Shown here: piece by piece, positions 1-5,969 of the stretch
How the letters are laid out: the number at the start of each line of letters is the position of its first letter
Numbering within the stretch: position 1 is the stretch's first letter
Source: Deltaproteobacteria bacterium
Lineage (GTDB): Bacteria > Desulfobacterota > GWC2-55-46 > DRQE01
Direction: 5' to 3'
DNA: 10,830 nt
Assembly (NCBI GenBank): GCA_016219165.1
Contig: JACRCB010000047.1
Location: 1-10,830, forward strand
Made by a program: the position numbers and the translations under genes
The notes under the pieces: model-generated
The model's database searches: none
What the model was told of the DNA's origin: nothing
What the model saw: only the letters and a program-made list of their open reading frames with translations

Positions 1-423
1 ATAAATATAAAAGACAGTCTTGACGAGTATGTCGAGAAATTCAGACGTACTGGCCTGCCTAAACTCGATATTAGTGGAATCTACGTGCTTACGCCTCCAA
101 CGGAGGCCGGGGCTCCTCTACATATTAACGGCGAGTGGCCTGACCCATGGCAACACGCCGAGAGGAAGGGTGTCTATCTCCTCTTCAGCAAAGGTTACCA
201 ATTGCTTTACATTGGCAAGGCCTCTGCAAAGAGCTGTATAGGCGCACGCCTGACTTCTCACTTCCAGCGTAACAGCGACGGATCGTGCAGAGTTGTTCAT
301 CCGGAATGGTGGAGTTGTTCTCCGAAATATGTGGTTACAATCGCTGTGCCCGATGAATTTGTTTGCGAGGCCCCCGCACTCGAAGAGTATCTTAACTCGA
401 AGAGTATCTTATCGCATCGTTGA
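1..423 (+). CDS. GIY-YIG nuclease-domain protein, 5' end outside the window, C-terminus frameshifted
   Basis: The frame is open from base 1 with no stop and no ATG, so the gene begins upstream; a GTG at 85 is probably not the true start because the residues before it (KLDISGIYVL) also read as protein. In the visible 140 residues the GIY-YIG signature is clear: GVY at about 57-59, YIG at 70-72 (LLYIGKAS), and the conserved arginine in GARL at about 83, with acidic residues in ALEEYL near 123-129 as candidates for the metal-binding glutamate. The family cuts DNA using Tyr, Arg and a Glu-bound metal. This is a stand-alone domain, not UvrC. The end is abnormal: bases 378-394 are duplicated exactly at 395-411, shifting the frame so the protein ends NSKSILSHR. 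Removing one copy restores a family-like ending (EYLIASLKPPDN) that stops at 450-452. The protein may be damaged or altered. The biological target is unknown. Confidence 0.75.
   Translation: MNIKDSLDEYVEKFRRTGLPKLDISGIYVLTPPTEAGAPLHINGEWPDPWQHAERKGVYLLFSKGYQLLYIGKASAKSCIGARLTSHFQRNSDGSCRVVHPEWWSCSPKYVVTIAVPDEFVCEAPALEEYLNSKSILSHR
378..411. repeat. Perfect 17-bp tandem duplication inside the GIY-YIG gene
   Basis: The 17-mer ACTCGAAGAGTATCTTA occurs at 378-394 and again at 395-411 with no gap or mismatch. Seventeen is not a multiple of three, so the second copy changes the reading frame of the gene. Perfect identity suggests a recent event, or a sequencing or assembly error. Confidence 0.95.
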
Positions 424-458
424 AGCCGCCGGATAACAAAACCGCGAAATGAAAGTTT

Positions 459-511
459 GTAGAGTTCTGGGGTAGGGTAGAGTTCTGGGGACAGTATACT
501 TAATTCCGTAA
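459..511 (+). repeat. 14-bp direct repeat with a GGGGACAGTATACTTAATT tail
   Basis: GTAGAGTTCTGGGG occurs at 459-472 and 477-490, separated by TAGG. The second copy runs into ACAGTATACTTAATTCCG. This tail resembles, from memory only, sequences that lie beside REP-associated (Y1/IS200-like) transposase genes in environmental proteobacteria. No transposase frame is present here, so it would be a solo copy or an element end. The rest of the 424-582 spacer between the convergent genes shows no clear terminator with a T-run. Confidence 0.5.
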
Positions 512-582
512 TAGGCGTCATGGATATAGATAATTAGAAACACATCCCATATTCCGGGGAAAATTTGGGTGAACCTGCCCTC

Positions 583-2607
583 TCACCCCATCTTTATCTC
601 CGCCTTTTCCAATAGTGTTATCCTGTCCCTCAATCCGGCCGCCTTTTCGAACTCGAGGTGTTTTGCGGCCGCCTCCATCTCACGCCTGAGTTCCCTTATC
701 TTCTTGGGTATCTCGTGCGGCGCCGCATATTCCTCCACCTCCTCCTTTGCCGTGGCCACGGTGTAATAGTCCGCCTCGTAGATGGAACTGATTATGTCCT
801 TTATCTTGCTCTTTATGGTCGTGGGGGTTATCCCGTTCTTTTCATTGTATTCCGCCTGCAGCCTCCGTCTGCGCGTTGTCTCATCCATGGCGGCCTTCAT
901 CGAGCGCGTAACCGCGTCCGCGTACATTATGACCCTGCCGTTTATGTTCCGCGCGCACCTTCCGAAGGTCTGTATGAGGGAGCGTTCCGACCGCAGAAAC
1001 CCCTCCTTGTCCGCATCGAATACCGCGACCAGAGAGACCTCGGGCAGGTCCAGCCCCTCTCTTAAGAGGTTTATCCCCACGAGGACGTCGAATTTTCCGA
1101 GCCTCAAGTCCCTTATTATCTCCACCCTTTCGAGCGTTTCTATATCCGAATGGAGGTATTTTACCCGTATCTCCATGTCCGCATAGTACTGGGCGAGGTC
1201 CTCGGCGCTCCTCTTTGTAAGGGTTGTAACGAGCACGCGTTCGTCCTTTGCGGCCCTCTTTTTTATCTCTCCTAAAAGGTCGTCTACCTGTGTCCGGGCC
1301 GGCCGTATAAGAACCTCGGGGTCCATAAGCCCTGTCGGGCGGATGACCTGCTCCACGACCCTGCCTCCTGATTTCTTGCGTTCCTCGTCGCCAGGGGTTG
1401 CGGAGACATAGATTGTCTGGTTTACCCTTTCTTCGAATTCCTCTGACCTGAGGGGGCGGTTATCCAGAGCCGAGGGGAGCCGGAATCCGTATTCGACGAG
1501 CGTTTCTTTTCTTGAGCGGTCTCCGTAGTACATGCCGCCGAGCTGCGGGACAGATATATGGCTTTCGTCTATGAACAGCAAAAAATCCTTCGGGAAATAA
1601 TCTATCAGCGTATAAGGGGGCTCTCCCGGGGGCCTTCCGGAAATATGCCTTGCGTAGTTCTCTATCCCCGGACAGTAGCCCATCTCCTCCAGGAGTTCGA
1701 TGTCAAAGAGGGTCCTCCCTTCGAGCCTCTGCGCCTCGACGAGTTTATCCCGGGATTTAAGTTCCTGAAGCCTTTCCCTCAGTTCCTCTCTTATGGCGTC
1801 TATCGCCATCTTAATTTTTCCCCTCGTTGTAACGAAGTGGCTTGCCGGGTGGATAAGCGCCTTTTGGAGCCTGTTTACGACCTTTCCCCTCATCGGGTCT
1901 ATCTCTGAAATAGCCTCGACCTCGTCCCCGGAAAACTCTATCCTTAAAGCCGTCTCCCCCTCGTAAGCGGGAAATACCTCGACCGTGTCGCCCCTTACCC
2001 TGAAGGCCCCCCTCGAGAAGTCCATATCGCCCCTTTGGTACTGCATCTCGACGAGCCTCTTTAAGACCGCATCCCTCTGCGCCGCCATTCCCTTCTCCAC
2101 ATAGATGTGTATACTTCCGTAATCGCCGGGCGAGCCTATCCCGTATATGCACGAAACCGAGGCGACCACTATGACGTCCCTGCGCGTAAGTATCGAGTGG
2201 GTGGCCGAGTGGCGGAGTTTATCTATCTCATCGTTTATGGAGGCGTCCTTTTCGATGTAGGTGTCCGATGCGGGCATATACGCCTCGGGCTGGTAGTAGT
2301 CGTAATAGGATACGAAGTACTCGACCGCGTTTTCCGGGAAGAGGTCCCTGAACTCGGCAAAAAGCTGCGCCGCGAGGGTTTTATTGGGCGCTATGACGAG
2401 GGCGGGCCTGTTGGCCGCCTCTATCACCTTTGCCATGGTAAAGGTCTTGCCGCTTCCGGTAACGCCCATAAGGACCTGATTTTTTTCACCCTTGCGGATG
2501 CCCTGTGTAAGGGCCTCTATCGCGCGCGGCTGGTCGCCATTGGGCGTGAACTCGGTTACGAGTTTAAAGGGCGAGCCGATGCCCTGTCTTAGCGTCTTTC
2601 TTGCCAT
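583..2607 (-). CDS. uvrB: UvrABC excinuclease subunit B
   Basis: UvrB is the damage-verifying, ATP-dependent subunit of bacterial nucleotide excision repair: it is loaded by UvrA, inserts a beta-hairpin between the strands and recruits UvrC. With the chosen start the protein has 674 residues, close to the family's usual 660-690. In order it shows the FTPNGDQPRAI entry motif, Walker A GVTGSGKT (48-55), the beta-hairpin starting YYDYYQPEAYMP (101-112), the DESH Walker B box (about 340), helicase motifs V-VI (LLREGLDLPEV and QTFGRCARN, near 545) and a C-terminal UVR domain (637-671) that contacts UvrC. The frame stays open to an ATG at 2694, but the extra 29 residues do not resemble UvrB and overlap the -10 box, so MARKTLRQG at 2607 is preferred. 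No Shine-Dalgarno sequence is visible before it. Motif VI is slightly unusual: QTFGRCARN instead of QTIGRAARN. It is convergent with the GIY-YIG gene. Confidence 0.97.
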   Translation of the reverse strand: MARKTLRQGIGSPFKLVTEFTPNGDQPRAIEALTQGIRKGEKNQVLMGVTGSGKTFTMAKVIEAANRPALVIAPNKTLAAQLFAEFRDLFPENAVEYFVSYYDYYQPEAYMPASDTYIEKDASINDEIDKLRHSATHSILTRRDVIVVASVSCIYGIGSPGDYGSIHIYVEKGMAAQRDAVLKRLVEMQYQRGDMDFSRGAFRVRGDTVEVFPAYEGETALRIEFSGDEVEAISEIDPMRGKVVNRLQKALIHPASHFVTTRGKIKMAIDAIREELRERLQELKSRDKLVEAQRLEGRTLFDIELLEEMGYCPGIENYARHISGRPPGEPPYTLIDYFPKDFLLFIDESHISVPQLGGMYYGDRSRKETLVEYGFRLPSALDNRPLRSEEFEERVNQTIYVSATPGDEERKKSGGRVVEQVIRPTGLMDPEVLIRPARTQVDDLLGEIKKRAAKDERVLVTTLTKRSAEDLAQYYADMEIRVKYLHSDIETLERVEIIRDLRLGKFDVLVGINLLREGLDLPEVSLVAVFDADKEGFLRSERSLIQTFGRCARNINGRVIMYADAVTRSMKAAMDETTRRRRLQAEYNEKNGITPTTIKSKIKDIISSIYEADYYTVATAKEEVEEYAAPHEIPKKIRELRREMEAAAKHLEFEKAAGLRDRITLLEKAEIKMG

Positions 2608-2648
2608 GGTTGATTTGAAATTATAGCATAATCCGCGCGGTAAATCTT
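2608..2648 (-). promoter_or_regulatory. Candidate uvrB promoter with a very short leader
   Basis: On the minus strand a perfect TATAAT lies at 2625-2620, 12 nt before the uvrB ATG at 2607. A start point about 7 nt downstream of it would leave a leader of only about 6 nt, consistent with the absence of a ribosome binding site. A -35 element is weak (AAGATT at 2648-2643, 17-nt spacing). No classical CTG-N10-CAG LexA box is seen here. Confidence 0.45.
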
Positions 2649-2688
2649 GAAAGAGGGGGGCTTGGGGGTTGTTGAAAAAGTCCTGTTT

Positions 2689-2762
2689 TGTCACCCTGAA
2701 TTTGTTTCAGGGTCTCGCAGCACTTTGATTTTATTGGATGCTGAAACGAGTTCAGCATGACA
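2689..2762. repeat. REP/BIME-like pair of inverted hairpins
   Basis: Two small hairpins face each other. Hairpin 1 is CCCTGAA (2694-2700), loop TTTGT, TTCAGGG (2706-2712). Hairpin 2 is ATGCTGAA (2738-2745), loop ACGAG, TTCAGCAT (2751-2758). The two arms, 2689-2715 and 2736-2762, are also imperfect reverse complements of each other, ending in TGTCA and TGACA. This is the architecture of a bacterial interspersed mosaic element built from two REP units. Translated, it gives the nonsense peptide MLNSFQHP often seen in false ORF calls. It lies between two divergent promoters, so it is not a terminator of either flanking gene. Confidence 0.75.
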
Positions 2763-3020
2763 GGTTGCGCTCCCGGCTTGCGCTTGTGGAGCGCTTTGGG
2801 ATTTCGGTTAAAGGCAAAGAGTAATTGATCTTGCGGTGGATAGGGAATAGAATGGCGGCATAAAACGGTGGCTGGCCATCCTTCTTTGAGGAAAAGAGGG
2901 GGAGGCGGAAAAATATGGGATGTGTTGTCCCGGGATTTTCCCGCATACCTGCGTAAACAGGCCGGTTCCGTCATCTCCTCCTTAAATAAAACAGCCGCCC
3001 TTCTTTGCTCTAACTTTCCG
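2763..3020. other. Non-coding stretch of the uvrB / methyltransferase divergent spacer
   Basis: The rest of this 435-nt spacer carries no recognisable gene. An open minus-strand frame crosses it and contains an ATG at 2974 after AAGGAGGAG, but its translation is proline-rich, runs through the REP-like hairpins and matches no family I know. GGGGGGCTTGGGGG at 2655-2668, just outside this stretch, recurs in similar form at 5917-5929. Confidence 0.6.
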
Positions 3021-3042
3021 CCTATATGATATACTGTCGGCC
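3005..3042 (+). promoter_or_regulatory. Candidate promoter of the methyltransferase gene, possibly leaderless
   Basis: TATGAT (3025-3030) and overlapping TATACT (3030-3035) lie directly before the ATG at 3043. If TATACT is the -10 box, transcription would begin at or next to the start codon. A weak TTGCTC at 3005-3010 sits 19 nt upstream of TATACT. There is no Shine-Dalgarno sequence in front of the ATG. Confidence 0.4.
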
Positions 3043-4323
3043 ATGCCTTCAACCGTAGAAATAACCTCGCTCGCGTACGGAGGCAATGGAGTCGGAAGGA
3101 TTGACGGAAAGGTCGTATTCGTGCCTTTTACCGCGCCGGGGGACGTTGCCGAGGTTGAAATGACCTCGGAAAAAAAGGACTTCGGATTCGCAACCCTCAC
3201 CGGGTTAAAAACACCTTCCCCCCTTCGCCAAACCCCTCCGTGCCCGGTATTCACGCTGTGCGGCGGGTGCCAGTGGCAGCATATCGGCTACCCCCATCAG
3301 GTGGAATGGAAAAACATCATCTTCTCAGAAACGCTTAAAAGGCTGGCCGGCGTTACCCCCCCTTTAACCCCCCCCGTACCTTCGCCAAAACCCTATAACT
3401 ACCGCTCGAGGTCGCGTTTCCATACCGACGGAGAGAGGTGGGGATTTTTTGAGGCGAGGACCCACGACGTCGTGGACATAGAAGGATGCCCTTTGCTTGA
3501 ACCCGTCATAAACACAACCTTCAAGGGAATTAAGAACGCGGCCCTGCCCAAAACCCTTTACAGTTTCGAGATAGCGCGGGATTCGGAAAAGGAGAAGACC
3601 GTTGCGGCGTTTTTTATGAAGACCCCGGCTGCCTTTGACTGGGCAGGGGCGCTTTCCAAGGTAAAGGAACTCAAGGGTTATGAGGTCTGGGTGAAAGACC
3701 CTTTTAAAAGAGGGAAAGGGAGGCTCATGGAAAGGGAAGGGGAGGAGGACATTTCCTACTGCGCGGACGGCCTCCATTTCTCAGCCGCGGCCGGCTCGTT
3801 TTCACAGGTAAACATCCCGCAGAATACGAACCTCGTCGAAAACGTCATCGAGTTCTCCGCGCTTACGGGAAAAGAAGACATCCTCGATATTTTCTGCGGG
3901 GCCGGGAACTTAACGCTCCCTCTCGGAAAAAGGGCGAAGAAGACCGTCGGCATAGATTCGGACCCCCGCTCCATCGGTTACGGCAGGAGGAATGCGGAAA
4001 AAAATAAGATTACGTCCGTGGAATTTGCCTGCGAGAGCGCGGCAAGGTCCAAGGCCCTTGAAAATATCAGGCCCTCTGTGGTAATATTAGACCCGCCCAG
4101 GGGAGGAAGCCTCGAGGTTGTAAGAAAGATAGCGGGCCTCAAGATAAAAAGGGTTATCTATGTCTCATGCAACCCTCCGGCCATGGCGCGGGATATCTCG
4201 ATTCTCCTTAAAGGCGGCTACACGCTATTTTCCGCCGTCACAATTGACATGTTCCCACAGACATACCATATAGAGGCAATAGCCGGGCTGGGCCGAGTTT
4301 CCCTCAAGGGGAGGTTGGGATGA
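3043..4323 (+). CDS. rlmD: Iron-sulfur 23S rRNA (uracil-C5)-methyltransferase, RlmD/RumA type
   Basis: This TrmA-family enzyme would transfer a methyl group from S-adenosylmethionine to C5 of a uridine, probably in 23S rRNA. Its 426 residues start with a TRAM RNA-binding domain (about 1-57). Next come four cysteines, C67, C73, C76 and C149, whose spacing (6, 3, 73) nearly matches the [4Fe-4S] ligands of E. coli RumA. The C-terminal Rossmann domain has the SAM loop DIFCGAGN, DPPRGG (350-355), the nucleophile C376 in VSCNPP, and the base E411 in YHIE; the 35-residue gap between these two equals that in RumA. The exact target uridine (RlmD-type U1939 or RlmC-type) cannot be fixed from sequence, so the symbol is provisional. 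It probably heads an operon with greA, which starts inside its stop codon. Runs of 6, 7 and 8 C lie in its 5' half. Confidence 0.9.
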   Translation: MPSTVEITSLAYGGNGVGRIDGKVVFVPFTAPGDVAEVEMTSEKKDFGFATLTGLKTPSPLRQTPPCPVFTLCGGCQWQHIGYPHQVEWKNIIFSETLKRLAGVTPPLTPPVPSPKPYNYRSRSRFHTDGERWGFFEARTHDVVDIEGCPLLEPVINTTFKGIKNAALPKTLYSFEIARDSEKEKTVAAFFMKTPAAFDWAGALSKVKELKGYEVWVKDPFKRGKGRLMEREGEEDISYCADGLHFSAAAGSFSQVNIPQNTNLVENVIEFSALTGKEDILDIFCGAGNLTLPLGKRAKKTVGIDSDPRSIGYGRRNAEKNKITSVEFACESAARSKALENIRPSVVILDPPRGGSLEVVRKIAGLKIKRVIYVSCNPPAMARDISILLKGGYTLFSAVTIDMFPQTYHIEAIAGLGRVSLKGRLG

Positions 4324-4838
4324 AAGAACTTCCGATAGTGAAAAAGTTAAAAGAAGAACTTAAAAAGGTCGAGCGGGAACTCCGCTTCGAGGTTCCGAAG
4401 GAACTCAGAAAGGCCGCGGCGCACGGGGACCTGAGGGAGAACGCGGAATACGAAGCGGCAAAACAAAGACAGTCATTTTTGCAGTCGAGGCTGCACCACC
4501 TCAACAGCCGGATACACTCCCTTTCTTCCTTAAAACTCGAAAATATCCCGAAAGACACGGTGGCGTTCGGCTCGAAAGTTTATCTTGAAAACCTCACAAG
4601 CGGCGATAAGGTCGTCTACGAACTCGTCACCCCGGAGGAGGTCGACCCCAAAAACGGAAAGATATCGGTGTCCTCGCCCATAGGGAGGGCGCTCCTCAGC
4701 AAATACGTGGGAGATGAGGTGTCTATAAACCTGCCCTCGGGGCTGAAGGAGTATGGTATAACCGCCCTCGAAACGCTCCATGACCTCGTGTTTAAGGGCA
4801 GCCAGCCAGCCCCGCAGGAATCCCCTGAAAAGGATTAA
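4320..4838 (+). CDS. greA: Transcription elongation factor GreA family
   Basis: GreA enters the secondary channel of RNA polymerase and stimulates cleavage of the 3' end of the transcript in backtracked complexes. The 172-residue protein is slightly longer than the usual 158. Residues 1-75 form the antiparallel coiled coil, with the tip motif HGDLRENAEYEAAK; D37 and E40 match the acidic pair (D41, E44 in E. coli) that positions the catalytic metal. Residues from about 88 form the FKBP-like C-terminal domain (VTPEEVDP, SSPIGRALL). The last 15 residues are a short polar tail (PAPQESPEKD). The start overlaps the upstream stop as ATGA, and AGGGGAGG (4307-4314) is a strong ribosome binding site 5 nt before it. 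It is a member of the variant GreA group found in delta-type bacteria; a second, canonical GreA may exist elsewhere in the genome. Confidence 0.92.
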   Translation: MKELPIVKKLKEELKKVERELRFEVPKELRKAAAHGDLRENAEYEAAKQRQSFLQSRLHHLNSRIHSLSSLKLENIPKDTVAFGSKVYLENLTSGDKVVYELVTPEEVDPKNGKISVSSPIGRALLSKYVGDEVSINLPSGLKEYGITALETLHDLVFKGSQPAPQESPEKD

Positions 4839-4871
4839 TCCCGTCTGAAGCCCCCCGGAAAATCCTTTTTT
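4828..4871 (+). terminator. Weak candidate terminator after greA
   Basis: AAAAGGATT (4828-4836) pairs with AATCCTTTT (4861-4869), and the second arm runs into six T residues (4866-4871). The loop of 24 nt is long and the first arm lies in the last greA codons, so this is a poor match to a standard intrinsic terminator. Confidence 0.3.
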
Positions 4872-4935
4872 GCAAAGGGTTCCCGCCCCGTTTAAATCTT
4901 TAAATTTTCATATTTTTGTGATAGGATTGCCGCTC

Positions 4936-4970
4936 TTGAAGGGAACCGTGCATAGGCGGATTCCCTTCAA
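4936..4970 (+). repeat. 10-bp perfect inverted repeat in the carbonic anhydrase leader
   Basis: TTGAAGGGAA (4936-4945) is the exact reverse complement of TTCCCTTCAA (4961-4970). CCG (4946-4948) and CGG (4957-4959) can extend the stem across one bulged A, leaving an 8-nt loop. It lies 41 nt before the preferred start of the carbonic anhydrase gene and downstream of an AT-rich tract (4892-4926) that could hold the promoter. It could be a leader structure, an operator, or a relative of the TTGAGAGAACC repeats at 5806 and 6031. Confidence 0.6.
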
Positions 4971-5011
4971 AAGGTTTTCTTATGTCAAATACATCAAAGG
5001 AAGGAGCGCTT

Positions 5012-5785
5012 ATGAACGCAAGGAAGAATCTCTTTTTTCGCATCCTGCTCGTCATGCTGCTCGTATTTTCCGCGGGCATCATTGAGGCAGGCGAGGGAAA
5101 AAAAGAACATGCAGGCCACTGGGGTTACGAAGGCGAGGCAGGGCCGAACCGGTGGGGAGAACTCTCGCCTGAATTCGCCGTCTGCTCCGAAGGAAGGACC
5201 CAGTCGCCCATAGATATAACAACGGGGACGGAGAAGGACTTAAAAGACCTCGAATTCAAATACAATAAGAATTCCTCACTCGACATCGTAAACAACGGCC
5301 ACACGGTCATGGTCAATTACGAAGGGGGGTCTGCGCTCGTTGTGGACGGCGATGAGTACGGGCTTGTGCAGTTCCATTTCCATTCCCCGAGCGAACACAC
5401 GGTAAACGGCAATTACTATGACATGGAAATGCACCTCGTACATAAAAATAAGGAAGGGAAACTCGCGGTAGTCGGGGTCTTCATGAAAAAGGGCGGACAA
5501 AACACGGCCCTCGACGGAATATGGGCGAACCTGCCGAAGGAAGAGGGTAAAAAGACGGCGGGCGTCCCTTTCAACGCGGCGGACCTGCTGCCCCAGAACA
5601 AGGCATACTTCAGATACCCCGGCTCGCTTACAACGCCTCCATGCTCGGAGGGCGTTACATGGCTGGTGCTTAAAAACACGGTCGAGGTCAGTGCCGAGCA
5701 GATAGAGGCGTTCAGGAAGATAATGGATAACAACAACCGCCCGGTTCAGCCGCTGAACGAGCGTGAGGTCGAGACCAAGGATTAA
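5012..5785 (+). CDS. Exported alpha-class carbonic anhydrase
   Basis: Alpha carbonic anhydrases interconvert CO2 and bicarbonate with a zinc bound by three histidines; bacterial ones are mostly periplasmic. From the ATG at 5012 the protein has 257 residues. Residues 1-26 form a signal peptide (NARKNLFFR, then a hydrophobic core, then IIEA before Gly27). All catalytic features are present, by analogy to human CA II: zinc ligands H122, H124 (QFHFHSPSEH) and H141 (EMHLVH), gatekeeper E128, the threonine pair T207-T208 in SLTTPPC, and the proton shuttle H97 in NNGH. C58 and C211 are placed to form the disulfide usual in bacterial members. The start at 5012 is chosen because AAGGAG (5001-5006) precedes it by 5 nt and the signal peptide begins there; an ATG at 4982 would add ten residues with no ribosome site. 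It seems a single-gene unit. Its stop codon lies within the end of the repeat that follows. Confidence 0.95.
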   Translation: MNARKNLFFRILLVMLLVFSAGIIEAGEGKKEHAGHWGYEGEAGPNRWGELSPEFAVCSEGRTQSPIDITTGTEKDLKDLEFKYNKNSSLDIVNNGHTVMVNYEGGSALVVDGDEYGLVQFHFHSPSEHTVNGNYYDMEMHLVHKNKEGKLAVVGVFMKKGGQNTALDGIWANLPKEEGKKTAGVPFNAADLLPQNKAYFRYPGSLTTPPCSEGVTWLVLKNTVEVSAEQIEAFRKIMDNNNRPVQPLNEREVETKD

Positions 5786-5805
5786 GGAACCTCTGAAAAA
5801 GTATC

Positions 5806-5860
5806 TTGAGAGAACCCGACCCATCCTTTGGATGGGTTCCCCGTAAAAAGGTTCTCTCAA
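5806..5860. repeat. Nested hairpin with GGTTCTCTCAA arms
   Basis: TTGAGAGAACC (5806-5816) pairs perfectly with GGTTCTCTCAA (5850-5860). Inside it, ACCCATCC (5819-5826) pairs with GGATGGGT (5830-5837) over a TTT loop. The transcript of the carbonic anhydrase gene would fold here, 20 nt after the stop. There is no T-run, so it could protect the 3' end or end transcription by another route. The outer arms recur at 6029-6100. Confidence 0.75.
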
Positions 5861-5884
5861 ACTCTTTCCAAAACTTTCAGTTCT

Positions 5885-5901
5885 AGTGGGCACAGCCCAC
5901 T
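5885..5901. repeat. Short 7-bp hairpin
   Basis: AGTGGGC (5885-5891) and GCCCACT (5895-5901) are separated by ACA. It is part of the repeat-rich spacer and has no T-run after it. Confidence 0.6.
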
Positions 5902-5922
5902 CTAAAAGTCTTTGAAGGGGGC

Positions 5923-5969
5923 TTGGGGGAAACTTTTCTACAGAAAGTTTCCCCCAAAAATGCTTTTTT
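5923..5969 (+). terminator. Strong 14-bp hairpin followed by a T6 run, possible terminator
   Basis: TTGGGGGAAACTTT (5923-5936) is the exact reverse complement of AAAGTTTCCCCCAA (5944-5957), with a 7-nt loop. After AAA and TGC comes a run of six T (5964-5969). The stem is long and stable, but the T-run is displaced by 6 nt from its base, so termination is plausible and not certain. It would insulate the carbonic anhydrase unit from the EamA-ileS-lspA cluster. The right arm is also the inner part of a dispersed repeat found again at 9859-9895. Confidence 0.4.

Noticed and set aside
658..2592. Several open frames of 110-160 codons antisense to uvrB
   Set aside because: They are mirror frames of a GC-rich, strongly conserved gene and show no domain or ribosome site.
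2608..2694. N-terminal extension of UvrB from an ATG at 2694
   Set aside because: The 29 extra residues do not resemble UvrB, overlap the candidate TATAAT box and come partly from repeat-like DNA; the start at 2607 gives the usual length.
2608..2700. LexA/SOS operator before uvrB
   Set aside because: I looked for CTG-N10-CAG and GAAC-type boxes on both strands and found no convincing palindrome near the promoter.
2621..2974. Minus-strand ORF with a purine-rich site before an ATG at 2974
   Set aside because: The translation is proline-rich, passes through the REP-like hairpins (MLNSFQHP) and resembles no protein family; the ribosome-like site is also too close to the ATG.
4982..5011. Earlier ATG for the carbonic anhydrase
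   Set aside because: It has no ribosome binding site and would place ten polar residues before the signal peptide; the ATG at 5012 has AAGGAG at good spacing.
5276..5893. 205-codon open frame antisense to the carbonic anhydrase gene
   Set aside because: It is arginine- and valine-rich shadow sequence opposite an unambiguous gene and starts in repeat DNA.
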